NCBI GenBank assembly: GCA_015059095.1
Contig: SVBA01000016.1
Coordinates: 1,204-39,842 of the forward strand
DNA: 38,639 bases
Direction of reading: 5' to 3'
Origin: Erysipelotrichaceae bacterium
GTDB lineage: Bacteria > Bacillota_I > Bacilli_A > RFN20 > CAG-449
Position 1 is the first letter of the stretch; each line of letters opens with the position of its first letter. This document shows, piece after piece, positions 18,545 to 26,609 of the stretch. The translations under genes and the position numbers were made by a program. The notes under the pieces were generated by a model that searched no databases, had not been told where the DNA came from, and saw only the letters and a program-made list of their open reading frames with translations.

Positions 18545-21500
18545 CTATTTATTTAAGAATTTTTTTAATTTATTCCATCTGTCAATAGCACATTTTTCAG
18601 ATTTAGTTAATAATTCTTCACAATGTTCTGGATTAACTTTTGGAAGTTGAGAATATCTTGTTTCTTGCATTAAGAATTCTCTGAATTTGCTGAAGTCTGG
18701 TTCTTGGCAATCTAATTGAAGAGCGTCATCACCTTTTCTTGGGTCGAATCTGAAGATTGGGAAGTAACCACATTCAACAGCTCTCTTTTCAGTTAATTGA
18801 GAGTTAGCTAAGCCACCTTTAATACCATGGTTAACACATGGAGAGTAAGCAATAATTAATGAAGGACCATTATATGATTCAGCTTCTTTTAATGCTTTAA
18901 TAGCTTGCATTTTGTTAGCACCCATTGAGATTTGAGCAACATATACATTACCATAAGTCATAGCGATTAATGCTAAGAACTTCTTAGCTGTCTTTTTACC
19001 TGATGCAGTAAATTTAGCGATAGAACCTGTTTGAGAAGATTTAGAAGATTGACCACCAGTATTTGAGTAAACTTCTGTATCTAATACTAAGACGTTAACG
19101 TCTTCTTCGTTAGCAAGAACGTGATCTAAGCCGCCGTAACCAATATCGTAAGCCCAACCGTCACCACCAACGATCCATACAGATTTATCTAATAAGTCTC
19201 TTGATAATTCATTTAATTCAGATAAGTTATTATCAGCGATTGCTTTTCTTAAGCCTGGTAATAATTTTCTTACGTATTCTTTATCTTTAATATGAGACAT
19301 ATAGTCTTCAAATAATGCTTTTTCTTCTTCAGAAACTTTACCTTCAGAAATTGCTTCATTCATTAATCTACAAATTTCATCTAATTTATAGTCAGTAGCA
19401 ATTCTCATACCGAAACCGTATTCAGCATTATCTTCGAATAATGAGTTAGCCCAAGCAATACCTTCACCATTCTTATCAGTACAGAATGGAGTTAATGGAG
19501 TTGAACCTGAGTAGATTGAAGAACAACCTGTTGCGTTAGCAACTAACATATCTTTACCGAATAATTGAGAAACTAATCTATAGTAAGGCGTTTCACCACA
19601 GCCTGCACATGATCCTGGAACTTCCATGTATGGATATAAGAATGCTGCACCTTTAACTGTAGTTACTGGGAATTTATCTGTCTTATATTCAACGTGTTTG
19701 AATAAGTAATCTGCTAATGGTTCTTGAACATCAAATTGAGATTTAGCTTCAACCATTTGAAGAGCTTTAACTTTCTTCATTTCGCCTGTTACTGGATCTT
19801 TAACTGGTTTACCTGGACATTCGTTAACACATAATCCACAACCAACACAGTTTTTAGGAGTAACTTGGATACGGAATTTTAAGTCTTTTACATTTGGGCC
19901 CATTGCTTGTAATACTTCATCTTGAGAAGATGGCATACCTTTAACTTCTTCTTCAGTTAATAAGAATGGTCTAATTGTAGCATGAGGACATACGAATGCA
20001 CATTGGTTACATTGGATACAATTTTCCTTAATCCACATTGGAACTCTATCAGCGATACTACGTTTTTCATTGAATGTAATATCATTTCTCATAGTACCAT
20101 CTAATAATTCATGTTCTATGAATTTAGAAACTGGTAAATCATAACCTTCTAAGTCGCCAATTGGAGCAACATAAGTATCCCAGTATTCATCACCTGTAGT
20201 AGCAACTTCTCTATGAGATGGTAATTCTGCCCATGAAGGATCAACTGCTACTTCTACTAAGCCAGAAGCACCTGCATCGATTGCATCGTAGTTCATCTTA
20301 ACAATTTCTTCACCCTTCTTAGAGTAAGATTTTTTAGCGAATTTCTTCATCCAATCTTGAGCTTCTGCATAAGGCATAATTTGTTGATTTAAATAGAAGA
20401 ATGCTGATTGTAAGATAGTATTTGTTCTTCTACCTAAACCAATTTTTGCTGCTAATGAGTTAGCATCAATGATGTAGAATTTAGCTTCTTTTCTAGCTAA
20501 ACCACGTTTCATTCTATTTGGCATTCTTGCTACTAATTCTTCAGCTGACATATCAGTATTTAATAAGAAAGTACCACCTTTCTTTAAACATTTGATCATA
20601 TCAAATTTGAAGATATATGAGTCTAATGAACATGATAAGAAGTTAGCATGTTCAACATAATATGTAGATTTGATTGGTTCTTTACCGAATCTTAAGTGTG
20701 AACGAGTAACACCACCAGCTTTTCTTGAGTCATATGCAAAATATGCTTGAGCATATTGATGAGTTGCATCACCAATAATCTTAATTGAAGATTTATTAGC
20801 TGAAACTGTACCATCTGAACCTAAACCATAGAATAAGCAAGATGTGTAGTTGTGATGAATTGAGAATTCTTCATCAACTGGAATTGATAAGTGAGTAACA
20901 TCATCGATGATACCTACTGTGAAGCTATGCCATACTTTTTCTGCGTTTAAGAAATCATAAACTGATTTAACATGTTTTGGTTGAGTATCTCTTGATGATA
21001 AACCATATCTACCACCAACTAATACTTCTACTTCTCTACCTTGTTGTTCTAAAGCTGCAACAACATCTAAGTATAATGGTTCGCCTAAAGCACCCATTTC
21101 TTTAGTTCTATCTAATACAGCAATTTTCTTAACTGAAGATGGAATTACATCAACTAAGTGTTTTGCTGAGAATGGTCTATATAAATGAACTTTAACTAAA
21201 CCAACTTTTTCACCGTTTGCATTTAATGCATCAACAACTTCTTGACCACATTCTGTGATTGAACCCATTGCAACGATAACTCTATCTGCATCTGGAGCAC
21301 CATAATAAGTAAATGGAGCATATGTTCTACCTGTTAATCTAGTTGCTTCAGCAAAATATTTTTCTGCGATTTCAACAACTTTAGCAAAGTGAACATTTTG
21401 AGCTTCTCTACCTTGGAAGTAGATGTCATCATTTTCAGCACCACCTCTAGTTACTGCATGAGTATGAGGATTTAATGCACCTGCTTTGAATGCATCTAAT

Positions 21501-22105
21501 GATTCATGATTAATTAATTTGTTCCATTCGTTCGAATCAACAAATTCAACGTTTTGAATTTCATGAGATGTTCTGAAACCATCAAAGAAGTGAACAACTG
21601 GAGTTCTTGAATCAATTGCCACTAAGTGAGCAACGTTTGCTAAATCAGCACATTCTTGAACTGAGTGAGAACAAATCATTGTTGCGCCTGTTTGTCTAAC
21701 AGCGTAAATATCTTGATGATCACCAAAGATTGATAATGAACGAGTAGCTAATGCACGAGCTGAAACGTGAAGTACAGCTGGTAAACATTCACCAACCCAT
21801 TTATAAATGTTTGGAATCATTAATAATAAGCCTTGTGAAGCTGTGTAAGTAGAAGCTAATGCACCACCTTGTAAAGCACCGTGTACTGTACCTGAAGCAC
21901 CTGCTTCTGATTGCATTTCTACAACTTTAACAGTTGAACCGAATGCATTTAATTTGCCTTCAGCAGCATATTGGTCAACCAATTCTGCCATATTTGAAGA
22001 CGGAGTAATTGGGAAAATACTAGCAACTTCTGTAAAATTGTAAGAAGCTAATGCAGTTGCAGTATTACCGTCTACTGATAAAAATGTTTTTTTAATTTCT
22101 GCCAT
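18545..22105 (-). CDS. nifJ: Pyruvate:ferredoxin (flavodoxin) oxidoreductase, single chain
   Basis: Oxidatively decarboxylates pyruvate to acetyl-CoA and CO2, passing electrons to ferredoxin or flavodoxin; it is the key anaerobic pyruvate enzyme. The 1186-residue chain has all fused domains: an N-terminal domain with IFPITPSSNMAE, the CoA/transketolase-type domains, two [4Fe-4S] clusters (CIQCNQCAFVCP near 695 and CVGCGLCVNECP near 753), CAGCGETP near 833, and the thiamine diphosphate motif GDGWAYDIGYGG near 981 with VYSNTGGQSS. The start has GGAG upstream, and TATAAT lies about 25 bases before the ATG. It has its own terminator. GC-richer codon choice than its neighbours suggests high expression. 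Confidence 0.97.
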   Translation of the reverse strand: MAEIKKTFLSVDGNTATALASYNFTEVASIFPITPSSNMAELVDQYAAEGKLNAFGSTVKVVEMQSEAGASGTVHGALQGGALASTYTASQGLLLMIPNIYKWVGECLPAVLHVSARALATRSLSIFGDHQDIYAVRQTGATMICSHSVQECADLANVAHLVAIDSRTPVVHFFDGFRTSHEIQNVEFVDSNEWNKLINHESLDAFKAGALNPHTHAVTRGGAENDDIYFQGREAQNVHFAKVVEIAEKYFAEATRLTGRTYAPFTYYGAPDADRVIVAMGSITECGQEVVDALNANGEKVGLVKVHLYRPFSAKHLVDVIPSSVKKIAVLDRTKEMGALGEPLYLDVVAALEQQGREVEVLVGGRYGLSSRDTQPKHVKSVYDFLNAEKVWHSFTVGIIDDVTHLSIPVDEEFSIHHNYTSCLFYGLGSDGTVSANKSSIKIIGDATHQYAQAYFAYDSRKAGGVTRSHLRFGKEPIKSTYYVEHANFLSCSLDSYIFKFDMIKCLKKGGTFLLNTDMSAEELVARMPNRMKRGLARKEAKFYIIDANSLAAKIGLGRRTNTILQSAFFYLNQQIMPYAEAQDWMKKFAKKSYSKKGEEIVKMNYDAIDAGASGLVEVAVDPSWAELPSHREVATTGDEYWDTYVAPIGDLEGYDLPVSKFIEHELLDGTMRNDITFNEKRSIADRVPMWIKENCIQCNQCAFVCPHATIRPFLLTEEEVKGMPSSQDEVLQAMGPNVKDLKFRIQVTPKNCVGCGLCVNECPGKPVKDPVTGEMKKVKALQMVEAKSQFDVQEPLADYLFKHVEYKTDKFPVTTVKGAAFLYPYMEVPGSCAGCGETPYYRLVSQLFGKDMLVANATGCSSIYSGSTPLTPFCTDKNGEGIAWANSLFEDNAEYGFGMRIATDYKLDEICRLMNEAISEGKVSEEEKALFEDYMSHIKDKEYVRKLLPGLRKAIADNNLSELNELSRDLLDKSVWIVGGDGWAYDIGYGGLDHVLANEEDVNVLVLDTEVYSNTGGQSSKSSQTGSIAKFTASGKKTAKKFLALIAMTYGNVYVAQISMGANKMQAIKALKEAESYNGPSLIIAYSPCVNHGIKGGLANSQLTEKRAVECGYFPIFRFDPRKGDDALQLDCQEPDFSKFREFLMQETRYSQLPKVNPEHCEELLTKSEKCAIDRWNKLKKFLNK

Positions 22106-22163
22106 ATTTCTTTCTCCTATACCGTTTTATTATACATCAATAAAAAACATAATGATATAAATT

Positions 22164-22184
22164 AATTGTAAATTATTTACAATT
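22164..22184 (-). terminator. Stem-loop over the galU stop codon
   Basis: Minus strand AATTGTAAA and TTTACAATT form a 9-bp stem whose three-base loop is exactly the galU stop codon TAA (22173-22175). There is no T run, so termination would be weak. It could instead protect the 3' end. Confidence 0.4.
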
Positions 22185-23057
22185 TAATTTCTTTTTTAGG
22201 TGTTCTAACACCTTTTCTCTGAGGTCATCTCTTTCTAATGCAAAGTCGATAACTGCCGATACATAACCGAACTTATCACCAGCATCATATCTAACACCTT
22301 CAAAGTTATAAGCATATACTTTTTCTTCCTTCATCAATCTTCTAATTGAATCAGTTAATTGAATTTCTCCACCTGCTCCTGGAGTTTGTGTCTTTAAATA
22401 TTCAAATATTTTTGGACTTAAGACATATCTTCCTAAAGTAGCATAATTACTTGGAGCATCTTCTGTCTTTGGCTTTTCAACTACATCAGAAATTTGAATT
22501 AATCTACCATCCATAATTATTGGAGTAATAACTCCATATTTATGAACATTTTCTCTTAAAATTTCTTGAACCCCCAATATTGAACTATTAGTTCTTTCGT
22601 AAGCGTCAATTAATTGTTTAGTAACTGGTAATCCATTTTTATTAACCATAATATCATCACCACAAAGAACAACTACTGGTTCATTATTCGCCCATTCTTC
22701 ACCTAAAGATACAGCATGGCCTAATCCTCTAGGATTATTTTGTTGAACATAACTAATCTTAATTCTAGTTGCAATATCATGAACTAATTTAAGTTCATGA
22801 ATTTTATTAGTTTCATACAATTTCTTTTCAAGTCTTTCATCAATTGAAAAATGTCTCCTAATTTCTTGTTTACTATCATTATCAATAATTAGTATTTCTT
22901 CAATTCCTGAATCAATACATTCTTCAACTATATATTGAATAGTTGGAATATCAATAATTGGTAACATTTCTTTAGGAATAGCCTTTGTCGCAGGTAAGAA
23001 TCTAGTTCCAAATCCTGCTGCTGGAATAATCGCCTTTTTAACTTTTAAATTCCCCAT
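22173..23057 (-). CDS. galU: UTP-glucose-1-phosphate uridylyltransferase
   Basis: Makes UDP-glucose from UTP and glucose 1-phosphate for glycolipid and envelope polysaccharide synthesis. The 294-residue protein has the nucleotide-binding start AAGFGTRFLPATKAIPKEMLP (about 10-30), the CGDDI metal site near 134, VVEKP and GEIQLTDS near 230-236. The length is typical. ATG 23057 follows GAGGTGA. It is divergent from the HPr-like gene, separated by 147 bases, and upstream of nifJ on the same strand. Confidence 0.95.
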   Translation of the reverse strand: MGNLKVKKAIIPAAGFGTRFLPATKAIPKEMLPIIDIPTIQYIVEECIDSGIEEILIIDNDSKQEIRRHFSIDERLEKKLYETNKIHELKLVHDIATRIKISYVQQNNPRGLGHAVSLGEEWANNEPVVVLCGDDIMVNKNGLPVTKQLIDAYERTNSSILGVQEILRENVHKYGVITPIIMDGRLIQISDVVEKPKTEDAPSNYATLGRYVLSPKIFEYLKTQTPGAGGEIQLTDSIRRLMKEEKVYAYNFEGVRYDAGDKFGYVSAVIDFALERDDLREKVLEHLKKKLNCK

Positions 23058-23204
23058 AAGATTTCACCTCTATATTAATAATATAGCAACTAAAATAAAT
23101 TTGCCATATGTAATTTCTTCCTATCAGTAATATTTTATCATTAAAAAGTAGTTGATAATATTTTAATATTATTTTAAACTATAAATAAGAGAGGTGTTTT
23201 TACT

Positions 23205-23483
23205 ATGAGAAAGATTGATTGTAAAGTTTATAACCCATTAGGTCTAACTTCTAGAGTTTGCGCAGAATTAGTTGCTGAAGCTAATAGAGCTTTAAATTGT
23301 ACTGTAACTCTTTACTTTGAAGATGATATTGCAGATTTAAAATCAATTATGAATATGATGTCTTTAATTATTAGAACTGAACAAGAGTTCTATATTACAA
23401 TTAATGGATCTAATGAAGAACAAGTAGAACAAAAATTCCTTAGTTTATTAACTCAACTAAAATTATTAAAACAAGAAGCTTAG
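23205..23483 (+). CDS. Crh-like HPr protein without the phosphotransfer histidine
   Basis: A 92-residue HPr-fold protein. The stretch that should read G-(I/L)-H-A-R-P reads G13-L14-T15-S16-R17-V18, so the catalytic His15 is Thr15 and the protein cannot take phosphate from enzyme I. The regulatory serine is kept: LKSIMNMMSL with Ser47 in the place of Ser46. This is the pattern of Crh, where B. subtilis has Gln15. HprK is encoded at 10951-11880, so phosphorylation on Ser47 and binding to a CcpA-like regulator is a reasonable inference. GAGAGGTG precedes ATG 23205. The stop codon lies in the terminator loop. Confidence 0.88.
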   Translation: MRKIDCKVYNPLGLTSRVCAELVAEANRALNCTVTLYFEDDIADLKSIMNMMSLIIRTEQEFYITINGSNEEQVEQKFLSLLTQLKLLKQEA

Positions 23484-23495
23484 GCTTCTTTTTTT
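23474..23495 (+). terminator. Terminator of the Crh-like gene, overlapping the stop
   Basis: AGAAGC (23474-23479), loop TTAG containing the TAG stop (23481-23483), GCTTCT (23484-23489), then a T run to 23495. Confidence 0.88.
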
Positions 23496-23539
23496 GTTCT
23501 TAAAAAATAAAAAAAATAATATACTCTACTGGTGATAAA

Positions 23540-24535
23540 ATGCGTAGTTATATTAATGTCAATTTAAGTAGAATTAAAACAAATATAAAAGAAATTAGAA
23601 AAACAAATAACAAGCAAATACTTGCAGTAATTAAATCAAACGCTTATGGTTTAGGTTTAATAGAAATAGCAAAATTTTTAGAAAAAGAAAATATCTCTTT
23701 TTTTGTTGTTTCTACATTATTAGAAGCAATAACATTAAGAAAAAATAATATTAGGTCCTCAATACTTGTTCTAGAAAAAAGTGATAATTATCAAACATAT
23801 TTAAGATATAACTTAATATATTCTTTATACGATTTAACTTCACTAAAAGAAATAATTATTAAAAAAATACCTCTTAGAATGCATATAAAATTTAATACTG
23901 GTTTAAATAGATTAGGTATAGAAGAAAATGAACTAGACGAACTAATAAATTTAATCAAAAATAATAAAGTAAACATAGAAGGAATCTTTACTCATATCGC
24001 AGATGAAAATACATATAATAAACAACTAGAAAAATTTGAGTTTTTCGCAAAAAACCTCTCTTTTATCAATAAATTATTAATCCATATTGATTCATCTAGA
24101 TTTATAGATAAAAATAATTTTTCTAATGCTATAAGAATTGGGTTATCTTTATTCACAGATAAAGAAAATGCATTATCTTTATATTCTCCAATTATTAAAA
24201 TAAAAGAAGTAAAGAAAGATGAATTAATTGGTTATCATGAGCAAGAAAAGACTCCTTCCAAAGGATTCATATTAACTATTCCTTTAGGATATGCTGATGG
24301 ATGGAATTATCAAAGAAGAACTATAGGATATATTGATAATCATAAGGTCCAACAAATAGGAGAGACTTGTATGGATCATATGATGTTTTTCTCAAAAGAC
24401 AAAATAAAATCTCCAACTATTGAATTAATTGGAGATAATATAACTATTGATTATCTTTCTACTATTTATGAAGAATCTAAATATAATATCTTATCTACTC
24501 TATCTTCTAGATTAGATAGATTTTACTTTAAATGA
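23540..24535 (+). CDS. alr: Alanine racemase
   Basis: PLP enzyme that supplies D-alanine for peptidoglycan. The pyridoxal lysine is Lys32 in AVIKSNAYGLG, and the second catalytic residue is Tyr232 in IGYHEQ. Conserved LGYADGW and GETCMDHMM (usually GRxCMDQ) follow. At 331 residues it is about 40 shorter than most Alr proteins but has all key parts, so it is a compact version rather than a fragment. GGTGAT precedes ATG 23540. It ends with TGA and overlaps the convergent DUF3021 gene by 13 bases. A D-Ala supply argues that the cell makes a wall. Confidence 0.9.
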   Translation: MRSYINVNLSRIKTNIKEIRKTNNKQILAVIKSNAYGLGLIEIAKFLEKENISFFVVSTLLEAITLRKNNIRSSILVLEKSDNYQTYLRYNLIYSLYDLTSLKEIIIKKIPLRMHIKFNTGLNRLGIEENELDELINLIKNNKVNIEGIFTHIADENTYNKQLEKFEFFAKNLSFINKLLIHIDSSRFIDKNNFSNAIRIGLSLFTDKENALSLYSPIIKIKEVKKDELIGYHEQEKTPSKGFILTIPLGYADGWNYQRRTIGYIDNHKVQQIGETCMDHMMFFSKDKIKSPTIELIGDNITIDYLSTIYEESKYNILSTLSSRLDRFYFK

Positions 24536-24939
24536 TTATTCAATTTTTTTGCTCTGTTTTTTTCTGTTAAGTAAATAATTAACCAAATAATTAAATAAGT
24601 TAAAATAAATACTACACTGAATATTAATACACTAATTGGATTTTTAGGAATCCAATTATTTACTAAATACATCATTAAATAAGATAAATATAATATACTT
24701 CCATGAATTAAAATAGCAAAACCTATTCCCAACTTTTCTTCTTCCCAAACAATTGAAGTACCTGCACAAATAAAACCAATTAAATAGGTTGATAAAATAC
24801 CTTTAAAAATCATTAATCCATTAGAAAGAGTATCTACATTACAAAAATAAAGAATGAGCATAACTATTCCATAAATTAATGGACCAATTCCACCAAATAA
24901 TAACCCTCTTAAACAAAACTTTTTAATTCTTTTTTTCAT
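24523..24939 (-). CDS. DUF3021 family membrane protein
   Basis: A 138-residue protein with four hydrophobic segments (about 10-30, 42-62, 70-92, 100-125) and basic ends, the typical size and layout of DUF3021 proteins. Its ATG overlaps the stop of the LytTR gene by one base (TAATG). LytTR-DUF3021 pairs are common in Bacillota; the membrane protein is usually thought to control its LytTR partner, but the signal is unknown. It overlaps the 3' end of alr on the opposite strand by 13 bases. Confidence 0.82.
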   Translation of the reverse strand: MKKRIKKFCLRGLLFGGIGPLIYGIVMLILYFCNVDTLSNGLMIFKGILSTYLIGFICAGTSIVWEEEKLGIGFAILIHGSILYLSYLMMYLVNNWIPKNPISVLIFSVVFILTYLIIWLIIYLTEKNRAKKLNNHLK

Positions 24940-25370
24940 TATTTAACACCAATCCTTTCTTTCACATTTTTAATTTGTCTTCTAGATACATAATCTTGAT
25001 ATCCAGATTTAAATACAACTAATAAATTACCACCTAGACTAGCCTTAAAATAATCTATTAAATTTAAATTTGCTAAACAACCTTGATTAATATAAATAAA
25101 TGAATCTTTAAACATTTCATTAAGTTCATATAATCTTTTTTTAACTAGATATTCTTCTTTATTAACTAATGCATACACTTTTTCATTTTGCGTAAAAAAA
25201 CATTCTACTTCTAAAGCATTAAGTTCTTTAATAATGTCATCTTTATAACCAATTAAAGGATGTTCGTCTTGATAGCAAAGATTTTCAATTAAAGAAATTA
25301 ATTCGTTTTTATTTTTCGCATACGCTACTATTTCTTTTTTATTTATACTTTTTTCAAATCTGAATTTCAT
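24939..25370 (-). CDS. LytTR-domain DNA-binding regulator
   Basis: A 143-residue protein. The C-terminal part (about 50-140) is a LytTR DNA-binding domain with FIYINQGCLANLNLIDYFKA and the last-strand pattern SRRQIKNVKERIG. The N-terminal 45 residues are not a receiver domain, so this is the stand-alone class that pairs with DUF3021. I start at ATG 25370 because AAGGAGG lies six bases upstream; an upstream GTG-type start would put that site inside the gene. A long inverted repeat at 25387-25417 lies directly before the ribosome site. Confidence 0.85.
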   Translation of the reverse strand: MKFRFEKSINKKEIVAYAKNKNELISLIENLCYQDEHPLIGYKDDIIKELNALEVECFFTQNEKVYALVNKEEYLVKKRLYELNEMFKDSFIYINQGCLANLNLIDYFKASLGGNLLVVFKSGYQDYVSRRQIKNVKERIGVK

Positions 25371-25386
25371 ACATTTCCTCCTTGCC

Positions 25387-25417
25387 ATTTTAATTTTACA
25401 TAAATCAAAATTAAAAT
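25387..25417. promoter_or_regulatory. Inverted repeat before the LytTR gene
   Basis: ATTTTAATTTT (25387-25397), nine bases, AAAATTAAAAT (25407-25417): a perfect 11-bp dyad overlapping the leader of the LytTR-DUF3021 operon. It is a possible autoregulatory site, though its all-A/T content makes a chance match more likely than usual. Confidence 0.4.
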
Positions 25418-25463
25418 AAATATCTAAAACTCATTCGGTATTTAATTAAAAATATTTGGTAAC

Positions 25464-25484
25464 AAAAAGACCTATTTCTAGGTC
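25464..25484 (-). terminator. Terminator of the mntA-hepT operon, overlapping the stop
   Basis: Minus strand GACCTA-GAAA-TAGGTC (25469-25484) then five T (25464-25468). The hepT stop TAG (25478-25480) is inside the hairpin. Confidence 0.85.
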
Positions 25485-25837
25485 AAATCATTTAAAATTT
25501 CAATAATCATATTTTTTAAAATAGGTAAATCAATCTCAATTATTTCTGTAAAAAAAGTATAGGACACATTTTCATAATCATGCGTCAATCTATTTCTAAA
25601 TCCACTTAATTCTTTTAAATTATCATTAAACATCGGATATTTAATTAAAAGTTCATCACTAATCGCCGACGCTTCTTCTTTAAGTTGCAAAAACTTATAA
25701 ATTACACCATCAGAATTTTGATCGTTTGCTTTTAATACGCCTCTATTATCTTTAATATGTTTAACATAGGCGTTAATATAATCAATGTATTTAAGCATTT
25801 TATTTAAATGATAAGAATCATTTTTCACTTTAACCAT
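25478..25837 (-). CDS. hepT: HepT-like HEPN toxin
   Basis: A 119-residue all-helical protein of the HepT (DUF86) family. The HEPN nuclease signature R-x4-H-x-Y is present as R81-NRLT-H86-D-Y88. HepT toxins are RNases that are silenced when the partner MntA adds AMP units to the tyrosine of this motif. The ATG at 25837 overlaps the end of the upstream MntA-type gene by 8 bases, so the two are coupled with the antitoxin first. The toxin appears intact. Confidence 0.9.
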   Translation of the reverse strand: MVKVKNDSYHLNKMLKYIDYINAYVKHIKDNRGVLKANDQNSDGVIYKFLQLKEEASAISDELLIKYPMFNDNLKELSGFRNRLTHDYENVSYTFFTEIIEIDLPILKNMIIEILNDLT

Positions 25838-26300
25838 ATATTTTTTCTCCTGTTTTTAAAATTTCACTAATAAAATCAATATTATCTTTTATATCATCAA
25901 TTCTTAATAAATCAACTTTTTTATGAAGTTTTTGACATAATTCATCATATAGACCAACGAATTGAAGTCCTTTGATATTTCCATCAATCAATAAGTCGAT
26001 ATCCGAATTCTCTTTAGCTTCTCCTCTAGCATATGATCCAAATAAATAAACATATTTAATATCATGCTTGTTACAAATCTCACTAACAATATCACGAATT
26101 TCTTCTTTTTTTAAAATTCCCTTATCTTCACTAATCCTTTCATATTCTGTTAATATTCTAATAATGTTATTGTATTTAAACAAATCTCTTTTAGATTTAC
26201 CATATTCATAATTTTGAAACGTTCTTAAACTTAATCCTGTAATTTCAGCAGCTTCTTTTTGTGTTAGTTTTTTAAGTTCTCTTACTTTCTTTATTTCCAT
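25830..26300 (-). CDS. mntA: MntA-like nucleotidyltransferase antitoxin with N-terminal XRE domain
   Basis: A 156-residue fusion. Residues 1-40 form an XRE helix-turn-helix (RELKKLTQKEAAEITGLS then RTFQNYEYGKSK). Residues 60-156 form a minimal nucleotidyltransferase with GSYARG (88-93), the metal-binding D100-x-D102 and a third acidic residue at D130. It should AMPylate and neutralise HepT, while the HTH gives the pair its own repressor. I choose ATG 26300 because GAGGG lies seven bases upstream; the longer reading from 26348 would read through the palindromic operator. Promoter and operator candidates follow at 26327-26391. Confidence 0.87.
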   Translation of the reverse strand: MEIKKVRELKKLTQKEAAEITGLSLRTFQNYEYGKSKRDLFKYNNIIRILTEYERISEDKGILKKEEIRDIVSEICNKHDIKYVYLFGSYARGEAKENSDIDLLIDGNIKGLQFVGLYDELCQKLHKKVDLLRIDDIKDNIDFISEILKTGEKIYG

Positions 26301-26326
26301 TTTTTCATCCCTCATTTTTAGTATAA

Positions 26327-26391
26327 ACGAAAACTTTTCGTATTTCAATATTATTATATATGCAAAGTTTTCATGTTAACAATTAACACAA
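26327..26391 (-). promoter_or_regulatory. mntA-hepT promoter with two candidate operator sites
   Basis: The minus strand has TTGTTA, an 18-base spacer, and TATAAT before mntA. A 15-base palindrome ACGAAAA-G-TTTTCGT lies downstream of the -10 (26327-26341). A half-matching GAAAACTTT lies in the spacer between -35 and -10 (about 26362-26372). Two similar sites, one in the promoter and one just after it, fit autorepression by the XRE domain of MntA. Confidence 0.6.
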
Positions 26392-26394
26392 CAC

Positions 26395-26431
26395 GAAAAT
26401 AGGATTGTTGAGTGATATCACAATCCTATTA
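26395..26431 (-). terminator. Terminator after the decarboxylase gamma gene
   Basis: AATAGGATTGT and ACAATCCTATT form a perfect 11-bp stem around an 11-base loop, a few bases after the stop at 26438. The following T run on the minus strand is short (TTTT), so efficiency is uncertain. Confidence 0.65.
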
Positions 26432-26437
26432 AAAATT

Positions 26438-26608
26438 TTATTTTTTATCTTTAAATACATTTACAAGTAAAATGGTAACTCCTGCAATAATAGCAACTAC
26501 AATAAAGATACCTAACATTCCAAGACCTAAATATTTTAAGCCTTCTATAAAATTACCTGGTTCAAAGAATAAATCTATTTTTTGTTGTTCACTTAATAAT
26601 CTAAACAT
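26438..26608 (-). CDS. Miniature gamma subunit of a sodium-pumping decarboxylase
   Basis: A 56-residue ORF too short for routine gene calling. It begins MFRLLSEQQKIDLFFEPG and has one transmembrane helix (LGLGMLGIFIVVAIIAGVTI, about 28-47) and a basic end VFKDKK. The GMxxxFxxxAxxA pattern is that of OadG-type gamma chains, which anchor the alpha subunit to the membrane beta subunit. The ATG is one base after the beta-subunit stop (26610-26612), which supports it being real and coupled. It lacks the longer Pro/His-rich tail that gamma chains often use to bind zinc and alpha, so the attachment may differ. Confidence 0.75.
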   Translation of the reverse strand: MFRLLSEQQKIDLFFEPGNFIEGLKYLGLGMLGIFIVVAIIAGVTILLVNVFKDKK

Positions 26609-26609
26609 A

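Noticed and set aside
24523-24535. Possible frameshift or truncation of alr because it is 40 residues short
   Set aside because: All catalytic motifs are present in order and the frame runs from a good start to a clean stop, so a compact Alr is the simpler reading.
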